Shown: in pieces, positions 20,897-33,000 of the stretch
Layout: each line of letters opens with the position of its first letter
Position numbering within the stretch: position 1 is the stretch's first letter
NCBI RefSeq assembly: GCF_018326265.1
Contig: NZ_AP023360.1
Coordinates: 6,631,001-6,695,000, forward strand
DNA from: Catellatospora sp. IY07-71
GTDB lineage: Bacteria; Actinomycetota; Actinomycetes; Mycobacteriales; Micromonosporaceae
Direction: 5' to 3'
Length of the DNA stretch: 64,000 bases
The notes under the pieces: generated by a model
The model's input: only the letters and a program-made list of their open reading frames with translations
The model's database searches: none
What the model was told of the DNA's origin: nothing
Position numbers and translations under genes: made by a program

Positions 20897-21841
20897 TCAG
20901 CTCGCGGCCATCACCGCGACGGTGTGGGCCATGATGCCGACGGCGGGCTCCCGCGTGGACCGGCCGACGACCTCGAGCACGTGTCGCTGCGCCTGCTCGG
21001 CAAGCCCGTCGTAGATCTCCACGAAGACCTCCCGGGCGCTCGCCCGGGGCCACCGCGCCGGCAGCAGTTCAGCCGGCAGCTGCGGATCGAGCAGCGGGAT
21101 CTGCCGGTAGGCGTCCATGATCTCCGTGCGGGCCCGGACCGCGGCGGCTCCGGCGATCCGTCCAGCACGGACCCGCTCCAGCAGCGGCCGCCACTGCCGG
21201 TCGAACGCCGCGTAGTGCTCGGCGATCGCGGGCACGTCCCACGCCTCGATGGGGTTGCGCTGGGCGGTCACCGCCAGGTCGACGTGGTTCGCCTGGAACA
21301 CGGTCATCGCGCCGGGCGGGACGGCGGCCAGCCGCTTCGCGACGGTGGGGTGCCACGGGTCCGGAGAGATCCAGAGCCCGTCGTACAACGGCGCGAAGCC
21401 CAGCCAGCGCAGCTGGCCGCGCAGCGCCCGCCGCTGCGTGCCGTGCTCCTGGGGCAGGGAGAAGGCCACGAGCGTCCAGGTTCCGTCCCAGCTGCGCGCC
21501 CGCTCGGCGAAGCGCGCGATCCACGCTCCCCCGGCCGCCAGCTCGGCGGCGGCGTCCCGGGTCAGCCGGTAGGAACTGTGCCGCCCCTCGCGGCTGCTCT
21601 CCAGCACGCCGCGGCGGCCCAGCCGGCTGACGGCGGTCCGGGCCGCCCCGATGCCGATCCCGAACTCGCCGAGCAGCGTCATGACGGCGGCCGCGGGCAG
21701 CCAGGCCCGCGTCGGCAGCGTGTAGTCGGCGATCAGCGTGGTGGCCAGCCCTTGCGCCGAGTTGCCCGCCTGGCGCCGCGGCAGCCGCGACCCCGCGGCG
21801 ACATCGGGGAAGATCTCCTCGATTTCGAACAGGTTCTCCAC
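20897..21841 (-). CDS. PaaX-family transcriptional regulator
   Basis: A 314-residue protein. The N-terminal winged helix (about residues 30-95) includes ATTLIADYTLPTRAWLPAAA and ARTAVSRLGRRGVLES, typical of PaaX; the central domain contains WDGTWTLVAFSLP and LRWLGFAPLYDGLWISP, and a C-terminal PaaX domain ends the protein. PaaX proteins repress phenylacetate and other aromatic catabolic genes; in the present setting, divergent from a feruloyl-esterase-like gene, a phenolic acid released from lignocellulose would be a sensible ligand (inference). GTG at 21841 follows GGAGTAGCC. Confidence 0.88.
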   Translation of the reverse strand: MENLFEIEEIFPDVAAGSRLPRRQAGNSAQGLATTLIADYTLPTRAWLPAAAVMTLLGEFGIGIGAARTAVSRLGRRGVLESSREGRHSSYRLTRDAAAELAAGGAWIARFAERARSWDGTWTLVAFSLPQEHGTQRRALRGQLRWLGFAPLYDGLWISPDPWHPTVAKRLAAVPPGAMTVFQANHVDLAVTAQRNPIEAWDVPAIAEHYAAFDRQWRPLLERVRAGRIAGAAAVRARTEIMDAYRQIPLLDPQLPAELLPARWPRASAREVFVEIYDGLAEQAQRHVLEVVGRSTREPAVGIMAHTVAVMAAS

Positions 21842-21959
21842 GGCTACTCCGGCGCTGGGACGGTCACGCCCCGCGGCCCGGGGTCCGGCCCATGGTAAGC
21901 GCGGCGGGCCGACCCGCGCCTGCTCGCCACCGGGACCGGCTGGCATCTGGAACAGTCAA

Positions 21960-21988
21960 TTGACACTTTCCTGCTCGACAGGCATGCT
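21960..21988 (+). promoter_or_regulatory. Promoter of the CE1-CBM2 esterase gene
   Basis: TTGACA (21960-21965), a 17-bp spacer and CATGCT (21983-21988) lie about 110 nt before the esterase start, in the divergent region shared with the PaaX gene. Confidence 0.5.
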
Positions 21989-22098
21989 ACGTGACACACG
22001 TCGTCGATGGAGCCCGGCTACGTGAGCGCACGCAATCCGGCAAGCAGGCAGGGCAGGCCCGCAAGCCGACCCGCAGCTGTCGCGACCAAGGAAGTGCC

Positions 22099-23406
22099 AT
22101 GACACGAACAACCAGCTCCAGCCGGCGCCGATGGGTGCTGAGCAGCCTGCTCACAGTGACGATGACCGGCGCCGTGCTACTCGTCCCCCGCCTGGCCGAA
22201 GCCGGCCCGACGGCAGGCTGCGGCAGGACCCCGACTCTGACGAACGGAACTCACTCGATCCAGAGCGGTGGCCAGAGCCGCACCTACATCCTCAGCATCC
22301 CGAACTCCTACACCAGCACCCGGCCGTACCGGCTCGTCTTCGGCCTGCACTGGCTCAACGGCACGGCCAACGACGTGGCCACCGGCGGCGCCGACGGCGC
22401 GGCCTGGGCCTTCTACGGGCAGAAGCAGCTGTCGAACGACAGCACCATCTTCGTCGCGCCGCAGGGCATCAGCAACGGCTGGGCCAACACCGGCGGGCGC
22501 GACGTGACCCTGATCGACGACCTGGTCCGACTCGTCGAGGGCGACCTGTGCGTGGACACCAGCCAGGTCTTCGCCATGGGCTGGAGCTACGGCGGCGCGA
22601 TGAGCTACGCGCTGGCCTGCGCCCGGCCGGCGGTCTTCCGCGCGGTCGTGGTGTACTCCGGCGCCAACCTCAGCGGCTGCAGCGGGGGCACGCAACCGGT
22701 CGCCTACTTCGGCATCCACGGCACCCATGACAGCGTGCTCAACATCTCCAGCGGGCGCTCGCTGCGCGACACCTTCGTCCGCAACAACGGATGCACCGCG
22801 CAGAGCCCACGCGAACCGGCCCTGGGCAGCCTGACCCACATCACCACGAGCTACGCGGGATGCCGGGCCGGATACCCGGTCCAGTGGGCCGCGTTCGACG
22901 GTGACCACGCCCCCCACCCGGTGGACGGGTCGACGGCCACCAGCGGCACACGGACGTGGACCTCGGCCGCGGTGAACAGCTTCCTGGCCCAGTTCACCGG
23001 CAGCCCGTCGCCGAGCAGCCCGCCGTCGGGCAGCCCGTCGCCGAGCAGTTCTCCCTCGTCCGGCCCCTCCCCCTCGCCCAGCAGCCCGGCCCCGTCCACG
23101 CCCGGCCCGGGCACCGGGTGCAGCGCCGCCTACCGGACCACCAATTCCTGGCCCGGTGGTTTCCAGGGCGAGGTGATCGTGACGGCGGGCAGCTCGGCCA
23201 TCGCGGGCTGGACCGTGCAGTGGACGCTCAGCAGCGGCCAGACCATCACCCAGGTGTGGAGCGGCACGCTGTCGGCCAGCGGCTCGGCGGTCACGATCCG
23301 CAACGTCTCCTACAACGGCTCGCTGGCGGCGAACGCCTCGACGACCTTCGGATTCCTTGCCGGCGGGACCCCGTCGGCTCCCACGCTGACCTGCACCAGC
23401 GCCTAG
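22099..23406 (+). CDS. Secreted CE1/LpqC-type esterase (acetylxylan or feruloyl) with CBM2
   Basis: A 435-residue secreted alpha/beta-hydrolase. Signal peptide about 1-36, esterase domain about 37-300 with the nucleophile elbow GWSYGG, a TRPYRLVFGLHWLNGT opening typical of PHB-depolymerase/feruloyl-esterase relatives, and a late His in DGDHAPHPV. A Ser/Pro linker of about 45 residues leads to a C-terminal CBM2 (about 350-435; paired Cys, exposed Trp in NSWPGGFQGEV, GWTVQW). It probably removes acetyl or feruloyl groups from xylan. ATG at 22099 follows AAGGAAG. Paralogue of the convergent gene at 23459, which has CBM13 instead. Confidence 0.88.
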   Translation: MTRTTSSSRRRWVLSSLLTVTMTGAVLLVPRLAEAGPTAGCGRTPTLTNGTHSIQSGGQSRTYILSIPNSYTSTRPYRLVFGLHWLNGTANDVATGGADGAAWAFYGQKQLSNDSTIFVAPQGISNGWANTGGRDVTLIDDLVRLVEGDLCVDTSQVFAMGWSYGGAMSYALACARPAVFRAVVVYSGANLSGCSGGTQPVAYFGIHGTHDSVLNISSGRSLRDTFVRNNGCTAQSPREPALGSLTHITTSYAGCRAGYPVQWAAFDGDHAPHPVDGSTATSGTRTWTSAAVNSFLAQFTGSPSPSSPPSGSPSPSSSPSSGPSPSPSSPAPSTPGPGTGCSAAYRTTNSWPGGFQGEVIVTAGSSAIAGWTVQWTLSSGQTITQVWSGTLSASGSAVTIRNVSYNGSLAANASTTFGFLAGGTPSAPTLTCTSA

Positions 23407-23412
23407 GGCGGC

Positions 23413-23453
23413 GGGCAGCGGGCCGGCCCCTGGACGGGACCGGCCCGCTGCCC
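23413..23453. terminator. Bidirectional terminator between the two esterase genes
   Basis: GGGCAGCGGGCCGG (23413-23426) pairs perfectly with 23440-23453 around a 13-nt loop, right between the convergent stop codons. Confidence 0.8.
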
Positions 23454-23458
23454 TTCGG

Positions 23459-24814
23459 CTAGCTGCGCAGGCTCCATTGCTGGTTGGCGCCGCCGTGGCA
23501 GCTCCACAGCTGGAGCTTGGTGCCGTTGGCGGTGGCGGCTGCCGCGGCGTCCACGCAGAGCCCCGACTGGACGCCGGTGATGGTGCCGTTGGCGTTGAGG
23601 TTCCACTGCTGGTTGGCCTGGCCGTTGCAGTCCCAGATGATGACGGCGGTGCCGTTGGCGGTGCCGTTGCCGTTGGCGTCCAGGCACTTGCCGCCGTACA
23701 CCGTCAGCTGCCGGCCGGCGGTGTAGGTCCAGCGCTGGTTCGTGCCGCCGTGGCAGTCCCAGATCTGCAGCTGGGCGCCGTTCGTCGTGGAGGAGCCGGG
23801 CACGTCGATGCAGCGCCCTGACGGCTGACCGACTACCAGCACGTTCGACTGGCCGGGGGCCGGGCTGCTCGGCGGCGGAGAGCTCGGCGCCGGGCCGGAC
23901 CCGAACTGGGACAGGAAGCGCCAGGCCTCAGCCTTGCTCCAGGTCCGGACGCCGTCCTCGCAGCCGGAGCATCCCTCCACCGGCGCCGGTCCGTGACCGC
24001 CGTCGAAGGCGGCCCACTGCACCGGGTATCCCGCCCGGCAGGAGTAGGTCGTCGTGATGTGCCTGCCGCTGCCGGGAGCCGGCTCCGGGGCGTTCTGCGC
24101 CGCACAGCCGTTGTTGCGCAAGAACGTGTCGCGCAGGCCCCGTCCCTGCGAAATGTTCAGCACGTTGTCGGAGATGCCGTGGATGCCGAAGTAGGCGATC
24201 GGCTGGGTGCCGCCGCTGCAGCCGGACAGCTGCGCGCCCGCGTACACCACCACGGCACGGAAGACGCTCGCCCTGGCGCAGGCCAGCGCGTAGCTCATGC
24301 CGCCGCCGTAGCTGAACCCCATGGCGAACCGCTGCGTGGTGTCGACACACAGGTCGTTCTCGATGACGCGGATCATGTCGTCGGTGAAGACGACGTCCGT
24401 GCCGTTGCTGTTGGCCCAGCCGTTGCCGTTGCCCTGCGGGGCGACCAGGATGGCGCTGTTGTCGGACTGCTGCTGCATGCCGTAGTACGACCACGCGGTC
24501 CCGCTGGTCCCCCCGGACGAGACGTCGTTCATCGTGCCGCCCCGCCAGTGGTAGGCGAAGATCAGGCGATAGGGCCGGGTGTTGTTGTAGCCGTCGGGGA
24601 TCCGCAGGATGAAACTGCGGCTCTGGCCGCTGCTCTGGATGGTGTTCGTGCCGCTGCGCAGCGTCGGGGCCTTTCCGCATCCGGCGGTCGTGGCGGCGAA
24701 CGCGGGCGGGCCGGTCAGTGCGGTCATGGCCAGTGCGCCTGCGATGACCATGGCGACTGTGCCTAGTCCGGCCAGCCACCGGTGATGTGGTCTGGTCGCG
24801 TGGAGTGTGGTCAC
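23459..24814 (-). CDS. Secreted CE1/LpqC-type esterase with C-terminal CBM13
   Basis: A 451-residue secreted esterase, paralogous to 22099-23406. Signal peptide about 1-43 (AFA), catalytic domain about 45-310 with GFSYGG nucleophile elbow and a DGGHGPAP His region, linker, then a beta-trefoil CBM13 (about 328-451) with NQRWTY, NQQWNL and NQQWSL repeats. The GTG at 24814 is preceded by AAGGAGACAGC. A TTGACATGTGA-type promoter lies at 25098-25069. Likely removes ester side groups from hemicellulose; acetyl versus feruloyl specificity cannot be decided by eye. Confidence 0.88.
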   Translation of the reverse strand: MTTLHATRPHHRWLAGLGTVAMVIAGALAMTALTGPPAFAATTAGCGKAPTLRSGTNTIQSSGQSRSFILRIPDGYNNTRPYRLIFAYHWRGGTMNDVSSGGTSGTAWSYYGMQQQSDNSAILVAPQGNGNGWANSNGTDVVFTDDMIRVIENDLCVDTTQRFAMGFSYGGGMSYALACARASVFRAVVVYAGAQLSGCSGGTQPIAYFGIHGISDNVLNISQGRGLRDTFLRNNGCAAQNAPEPAPGSGRHITTTYSCRAGYPVQWAAFDGGHGPAPVEGCSGCEDGVRTWSKAEAWRFLSQFGSGPAPSSPPPSSPAPGQSNVLVVGQPSGRCIDVPGSSTTNGAQLQIWDCHGGTNQRWTYTAGRQLTVYGGKCLDANGNGTANGTAVIIWDCNGQANQQWNLNANGTITGVQSGLCVDAAAAATANGTKLQLWSCHGGANQQWSLRS

Positions 24815-25068
24815 GGTGCTGTCTCCTTGCTTGGGAGCGTCGGCTGCCCTGCCGGGTGCGGCGCGCGGATGAGGGGCGCTCGGCAGCGCGGCCAGACCGC
24901 CGCACCCGGGCGGGCACACAGTTGGTCGGCATCGTCCTGGGCGATGGACGAGTCCTTGAACGTGAGGGGGTGCGACCGCGGGTGGCCCGGCGTTGTCTCT
25001 CACCGCACAGCCGCGTGGACGGTGGTCAGCTCACTGCCCTGAGCCTTCCGTCCCAGCGGGACAGCGTC

Positions 25069-25098
25069 ACGGTATCGACATCACACATCACATGTCAA
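25069..25098 (-). promoter_or_regulatory. TTGACATGTGA-type promoter of the CBM13 esterase gene
   Basis: On the minus strand TTGACA (25098-25093), 18-bp spacer, TACCGT (25074-25069). The spacer TGTGATGTGTGATGTC resembles the spacers at 9191-9163, 18943-18914 and 29650-29621, marking a shared operator. Confidence 0.7.
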
Positions 25099-25170
25099 TG
25101 ACTGCTGTCGATTTACGCGAGGCAGCGAAAGAGCTGCTGTTTTCCACGTCGGAACGGCCTGCCGTGTCGC

Positions 25171-25218
25171 TGGTTGTCGCAGATGGAGGCGAGGAGCTGC
25201 CAGAACACGGGACGACCG
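25171..25218 (+). repeat. 48-bp direct repeat, copy 1
   Basis: Identical to 37337-37384 except one C/T change. It begins TGGTTGTCGCAGATGGAGGC. It lies in the 24815-25501 intergenic stretch, next to an operator-like site, and codes for nothing recognisable. Confidence 0.85.
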
Positions 25219-25220
25219 TA

Positions 25221-25383
25221 CGTCAGACATCGTATGACATGCCGAGTTCTGCCTGCTCCCGTTGCCAGTGCACCATCGCCTGGCGAAACCGCCGTCCGCC
25301 GCACTTGACGCGGCCGATGTGGTCGGTCACATTGGATCTGCCATCTTTCGGCCTTTGTCAATGAACCCAGGCTGTTCTAGCTC
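25221..25383 (+). promoter_or_regulatory. Promoter/operator region of the SGNH esterase gene
   Basis: CGTCAGACATCGTATGACATG (25221-25241, given as two abutting half-sites) resembles the GntR operator. TTGACG (25305-25310) with CACATT (25328-25333) repeats the promoter seen at 11135-11164. A further candidate, TTGTCA (25355-25360) with TAGCTC (25378-25383) at 17 bp, is nearer the gene. Which start is used cannot be told. Confidence 0.45.
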
Positions 25384-25501
25384 TACAAATGGTGCGGCAG
25401 CCGCAGAGCACTTCAAGTGTTAGCGGTCACCGTCATCGGCGCTCCAGCACGGGCCGCGCTCGCCGAGGGCCGACACACACGACAGAACGAAGGGACCGAC
25501 C

Positions 25502-26605
25502 ATGTCCAAACACGCCCGCCGGCTCGCCGCCGCGGCGGCCACACTGGCGCTGACGGCCTCGATGGCCTTGACGCAGAGCGGCGTCGCCAGCGCCGAATCC
25601 AATGGCGGGGTCCGGGTCATGCCGCTGGGCGACTCGATCACCGAAGGCACCCAGGTTCCCGGCGGATACCGAACAGGCCTGTGGCAGCGGCTGGCCGCCG
25701 GCGGATACCGGGTCGACTTCGTCGGCACTCAGTTCAACGGGCCGTCCAGCCTCGGCGACCACGACCATGAGGGCCACCCCGGATGGCGCATCGACCAGAT
25801 CGACGCGAACATCACCGGCTGGCTCCAGACGACGGCACCGCGTACGGTGCTGCTGCACATCGGCACCAACGACGTCCTGCAGAACTATCAGCTGTCCACG
25901 GCGCCCGGCAGGCTGTCCAGCCTGCTCGACCGCATCACCGCCGTGGCGCCCGCGGCGGACGTGTTCGTCGCCACGATCATCCCGCTGAGCAACGCCGGCC
26001 AGGAGAACGCCGCCCGGACTTACAACGCCGCCATCCCGGGCATCGTGCAGAGCAAGGTGAACGCCGGCAAGCACGTCCACCTCGTCGACATGCACAGCGC
26101 GCTGACCACCGCCGACCTCATCGACGGCATCCACCCGACCGCGACCGGCTACGACAAGATGGCCGCCGCCTGGTACACCGCGCTGCGCTCGGTGCCGGGC
26201 AGCATCGGCTCGGGCGGCACCGGCCCGACGACATCGGCGCTGGTCAGCGCCGCCTCCGGACGCTGCCTCGACGTGCCCAACAGCAGCACCGCCAACGGCG
26301 TACAGCCGATCATCTGGGACTGCAGCGGCCGGGCGAACCAGCAGTGGACCGTCAGCGGCCAGAGCATCCAGTCGCTGGGCAAGTGCCTGGACGCGCCGAC
26401 GGGTGCCGCAGCGGGCTCGAAGGTGCAGCTGTGGGCCTGCCACGGCGGCCTCAACCAGCAGTGGAACCTCAACGCCAACGGCACCGTCAGCAGCGTCAGC
26501 TCAGGGCTCTGCCTGGATGTCTCCGGCAACGCCACTGCCAACGGCACCCCCGTGATCCTGTGGTCCTGCACCGCCGCGGCGAACCAGCGGTGGACCCGCG
26601 CCTGA
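25502..26605 (+). CDS. Secreted SGNH-hydrolase (CE3-like acetylxylan esterase) with C-terminal CBM13
   Basis: A 367-residue secreted protein. Signal peptide 1-31 (ASA), SGNH/GDSL domain about 36-235 with block I MPLGDSITEGTQ, block III HIGTNDV and block V DGIHPTATGY, matching CE3-type acetylxylan esterases, then a beta-trefoil CBM13 (about 244-367) with NQQWTV, NQQWNL and NQRWTR repeats. The CBM13 is most like that of the GH27 gene. ATG at 25502 follows AACGAAGGGACC. Probable role: deacetylation of xylan together with the GH10 and GH11 xylanases. Confidence 0.9.
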   Translation: MSKHARRLAAAAATLALTASMALTQSGVASAESNGGVRVMPLGDSITEGTQVPGGYRTGLWQRLAAGGYRVDFVGTQFNGPSSLGDHDHEGHPGWRIDQIDANITGWLQTTAPRTVLLHIGTNDVLQNYQLSTAPGRLSSLLDRITAVAPAADVFVATIIPLSNAGQENAARTYNAAIPGIVQSKVNAGKHVHLVDMHSALTTADLIDGIHPTATGYDKMAAAWYTALRSVPGSIGSGGTGPTTSALVSAASGRCLDVPNSSTANGVQPIIWDCSGRANQQWTVSGQSIQSLGKCLDAPTGAAAGSKVQLWACHGGLNQQWNLNANGTVSSVSSGLCLDVSGNATANGTPVILWSCTAAANQRWTRA

Positions 26606-26632
26606 GCCCGCAGGGGTGAGGTGCGCGACGCC

Positions 26633-26667
26633 GCCCGGCTTCCGCGGCAGGGCAGCGGAAGCCGGGC
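26633..26667. terminator. Bidirectional terminator between SGNH esterase and beta-helix genes
   Basis: GCCCGGCTTCCGC (26633-26645) pairs perfectly with 26655-26667 around a 9-nt loop between convergent stops. Confidence 0.75.
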
Positions 26668-26685
26668 GGTGACCGGTGCTTCGGG

Positions 26686-29427
<2,742 letters not shown>

Positions 29428-29620
29428 TCACACTGCGGTGACGTGCCGCGCGTTCCTTGATTTCGCCGTCGCTGGTCCTGGTGATGACGTCGCGCCGGCC
29501 GCCGCCGAGCCGGCACTTCGGCGGACCGTGGCACGCACGCGCCTCCGGCGGGCCGGGAGAGCCTCGGTGCCGCCCGGAAGACCACCTCCGGCCCGGAGGC
29601 CCTGCCCATCAGGACATGTA

Positions 29621-29650
29621 ACACTAACGACATATGACGTCACATGTCAA
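29621..29650 (-). promoter_or_regulatory. TTGACATGTGA-type promoter of the beta-helix gene
   Basis: On the minus strand TTGACA (29650-29645), 18-bp spacer, TAGTGT (29626-29621). The spacer begins TGTGACGTCATATG, joining the hydrolase-promoter core to the TGACGTCATA operator of the sugar-acid locus. Confidence 0.7.
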
Positions 29651-30004
29651 TCTCAGATGTCGGTTCCATGTCCGATGGTCGCGATCAGACCTTCGGCCGC
29701 GGCGGACACGGCGAGGACCGTCCGCGGCGGGCTGCCGCACGCGCCCGAGGGCACCGTGCGGACACGACGAAACAGCAGGTCATCGTAGGTATGGGTGCAT
29801 GCGGGGGCGCAACCTCAACAGGGCTGTTCGAGCATCCGGCGCCCGGCATGCGTGCTATCCATGAGCTGGGCACCATGGCGCCGCGTACCGCCGCTGACCG
29901 GCCGGACGTCGCGGCGATCAGGAGTCGGCCAATGGGGACCCGGCTGGGATGCGGTTGGAGGGTGGCGGTTGGAACCGGGTTGAGGCGGGCGGCTATGGAC
30001 GGAG
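29651..30004. other. Gene-free stretch before the nSTAND-WD40 gene
   Basis: No gene is supported here. Open frames read through the start of the next gene in other frames and lack ribosome sites. It marks the border between the hydrolase cluster and the conflict-type island. Confidence 0.45.
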
Positions 30005-33000
30005 ATGGTGGTGGCGACTCTCAGCGACGGACCGGGTTCAGGGCGAGCCGGCGCGGTCGCGCAGGTCCTCGGCGCCGAAGGCGAGGTGGCCGGGGCCGGG
30101 TTCCTGGTCGGCACGGGCCTGCTGGTCACGTGCGCGCATGTGGTGGCGGCCGCCGGGGGCGGCCCGGGCGCGCGGCTGTGGCTGGCCTTCCCCCATCTGG
30201 ACGGTGCGCCGCGGGTCACCGGGCAGGTGCTGGCCTCGTCATGGCGGGAGCCGGAGGCCGAGGATGTCGCGCTGGTGCAGCTGGACAGCGTGCCGCCGGA
30301 CGCCTCGGTGCCGGGACTGGGATCCGCGGCGGGGTGCCGGGGGCGCCGGGTCTGTTCGTTCGGTTTCCCTGCGCAGGCTCCGCCCGGCGGCCACTACGGC
30401 TTCGGGGTGGCCTGTGACCTGCTTGCCACCCCGGGTGCCGGTGAGCTCCTGCAGCTGACCGACGCCAACGACTTGACGACCGGATTCAGCGGCGGGCCGG
30501 TGTTCGATGAGGTCACCGGTCTGGTGATCGGCATGATCACCGCGATCAGCCCGGCGGACGCCCACCTACGCGGCACGGGGATCGCTTATGCCACACCGAC
30601 CCAGACCCTGCGGCGGGTGTGGCCCGAACTGGCCGAGCAGCAGGTCTGCCCCTACCGGGGACTGGAGCCGTTCACCGCCGAGCACACCGGTTGGTTCCAC
30701 GGCCGGACGAGCGCGGTGGAGCATGTGCTGGACGCGCTGGCCGGGACGCGACGCGCGCTGCTGCTGCTGGGACCCTCCGGCGCGGGCAAGTCGTCCCTGG
30801 TGCAAGCCGGCGTGCTGCCCGCCCTGGCCGCCGGTGCGCTGCCCGGCAGCGACCGCTGGATACCCGTGCTGGCCCGCCCGGGACAGGACCTGCCGGCCGA
30901 ACTCGAGCGCGCCGGGCTGCCGGTGGCCGAAGGCGGTTCGATCGCCGCGGCGGTCGAGCGCAGGCTGGCCGACGAGCCGGCCGGTGCCCGGCTGCTGCTG
31001 ATCATCGACCAGTTCGAGGAGCTGCTGACCGCACCCGCCGCCGGGGAGACCGGTGCCTCTCGCGACGTGCTCGACCAGCTCCTGGCGGCGCTCGACGCGA
31101 CCGCCCCGCTGAGTCTGGTCCTGGTGATGCGCGACGACTTCTACCCGCAGCTGGCCGCACAGGCGCCGGAGCTGCTGCAGGCGCTGACGCCCGGCCTGGT
31201 CAACGTGCCGGCCACCCTGAGCGCTCAGGATCTGCACGACATCGTCACCAAACCGGCCGCGGCGGTGGGACTGCGCTGCCAGGACGGGCTCGTGGAACGC
31301 ATCATCACCGACGTGCTGGCCGTCGGCCCCGACGCCTCCGGCCACCACGCGCCGATCACCATGCTGCCCCTGCTGGAACTGACGCTGCAGCAGCTGTGGC
31401 AGCGCCGGCACGACGGCTACCTGACCCACGACGCATACCAGCGCATCGGCGGCGTCACCGGCAGCCTGGCCACCTGGTGCGACACCGCGATCAACCAGCT
31501 GAGCCCAGCGCAGCGGCCTGCCGCGCAGCGGATCCTCACCGCGCTGGTCCGCCCGGCCGACGAAGCCCACCACATCCCCGGCGTCCGGCAACAGTGCACC
31601 CTGGACGTGCTACGCGAACTGGCCGACGCGGACGACCCCGTCTCCGGCGACCGGACCGCCAATCAGGCAGACGAGGTGCTGGCCATTCTGACCAGCCAGC
31701 GGATCGTCACCACCCACGCCGTCCCCGCCACCGGGCAGCCCCACGACGCCTCCGCTCTCCCGGTCGCCGAACTGGTCCATGACACCCTCATCCGCGACTG
31801 GCACACCCTCCGCGACTGGGTCAGCAAGGACCACGACTTTCACGACTGGCTGCGCCGCGTCGACGAGAAGCGCATCCGCTGGGCGCACCACCAGAACCCC
31901 GACGACCTGCTACACGGCACCGATCTGGCCGAGGGCCTCGACTGGGCCAAGCAGCGCCACCTGCCCCGCGACATCGGGATGTTCCTGACCGCGAGCCGTC
32001 AACGCCAGCAGGCCGGACACCGGCGGGCCAGGCGCCTGAACGTCATCCTGGCCGGCCTGCTCATCGTCGCCCTCACCACCACCGGGGTGGCCGGGTGGCT
32101 GCGGCAGGCCGCGGTCGCCGCGAAGCGGGAGGCCCAGTCCCGGCAGCTCGCCGCGCAGTCCACCACCCTCCTGGACGCCAATTCCGATCTGGCCTCGCTG
32201 CTGGCCGTCCTGGCCTACCGGACGAGCCCCACCACCGAAGCCATAGCCAGCCTGTACGCCGCCGCAGCGCTGCCCCTCCGGCGCCGCCTGAGCCACACCA
32301 GCAGCGTATGGACGGTGGCGTTCAGCCCGGACGGGCGTACCCTGGCCACCGGCAGCGCCGACCGCACCGTGCGGCTGTGGGACCCGGCCACCGGGCAGGC
32401 CCGCACCACCCTGACCGGCCACACCGGCGGCGTGCTGTCGGTGGCGTTCAGCCCGGACGCGCACACCCTGGCCACGGCCGGCGACGACGGCACGGTGCGG
32501 CTGTGGGATGTCGCGTCCGGACGGACTCGCACCACCCTGACCGGCCACACCAGCAGTGTGTTGTCGGTGGCGTTCAGCCCGGACGGGCACACCGTGGCCA
32601 CGGGCGGCGCCGACGGCACGGCGCGGCTGTGGGATGTCGCGACCGGGCAGGCCCGCACCACCCTGTCCGGCCATACCAGTGACGTGTTGTCGGTGGCGTT
32701 CAGCCCCGACGGGCACACCCTGGCCACGGGCAGCAATGACAAGGCGGTGCGGCTGTGGGATCCGGCCACCGGCAAGACCCGCACCACCCTGACCGGCCAC
32801 ACCGGCCGCGTGTGGTCGGTGGCGTTCCGGCCGGACGGGCACGCCTTGGCCACCGGCAGCGACGACAAGACGGTGCGGCTGTGGGATGTGGCGACCGGGC
32901 AGACCCGCACCACGCTGACCGGCCACTCCGGCCACGTGCTGTCGGTGGCGTTCAGCCCCGACGCGCGCACCCTGGCCACCGGCAGTGACGACCGCACGGT

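Noticed and set aside
25113-25361. 82-codon minus-strand frame over the 48-bp repeat
   Set aside because: The second copy of the repeat has a stop in the same frame (TAG at the single mismatch), so a conserved coding role is unlikely.
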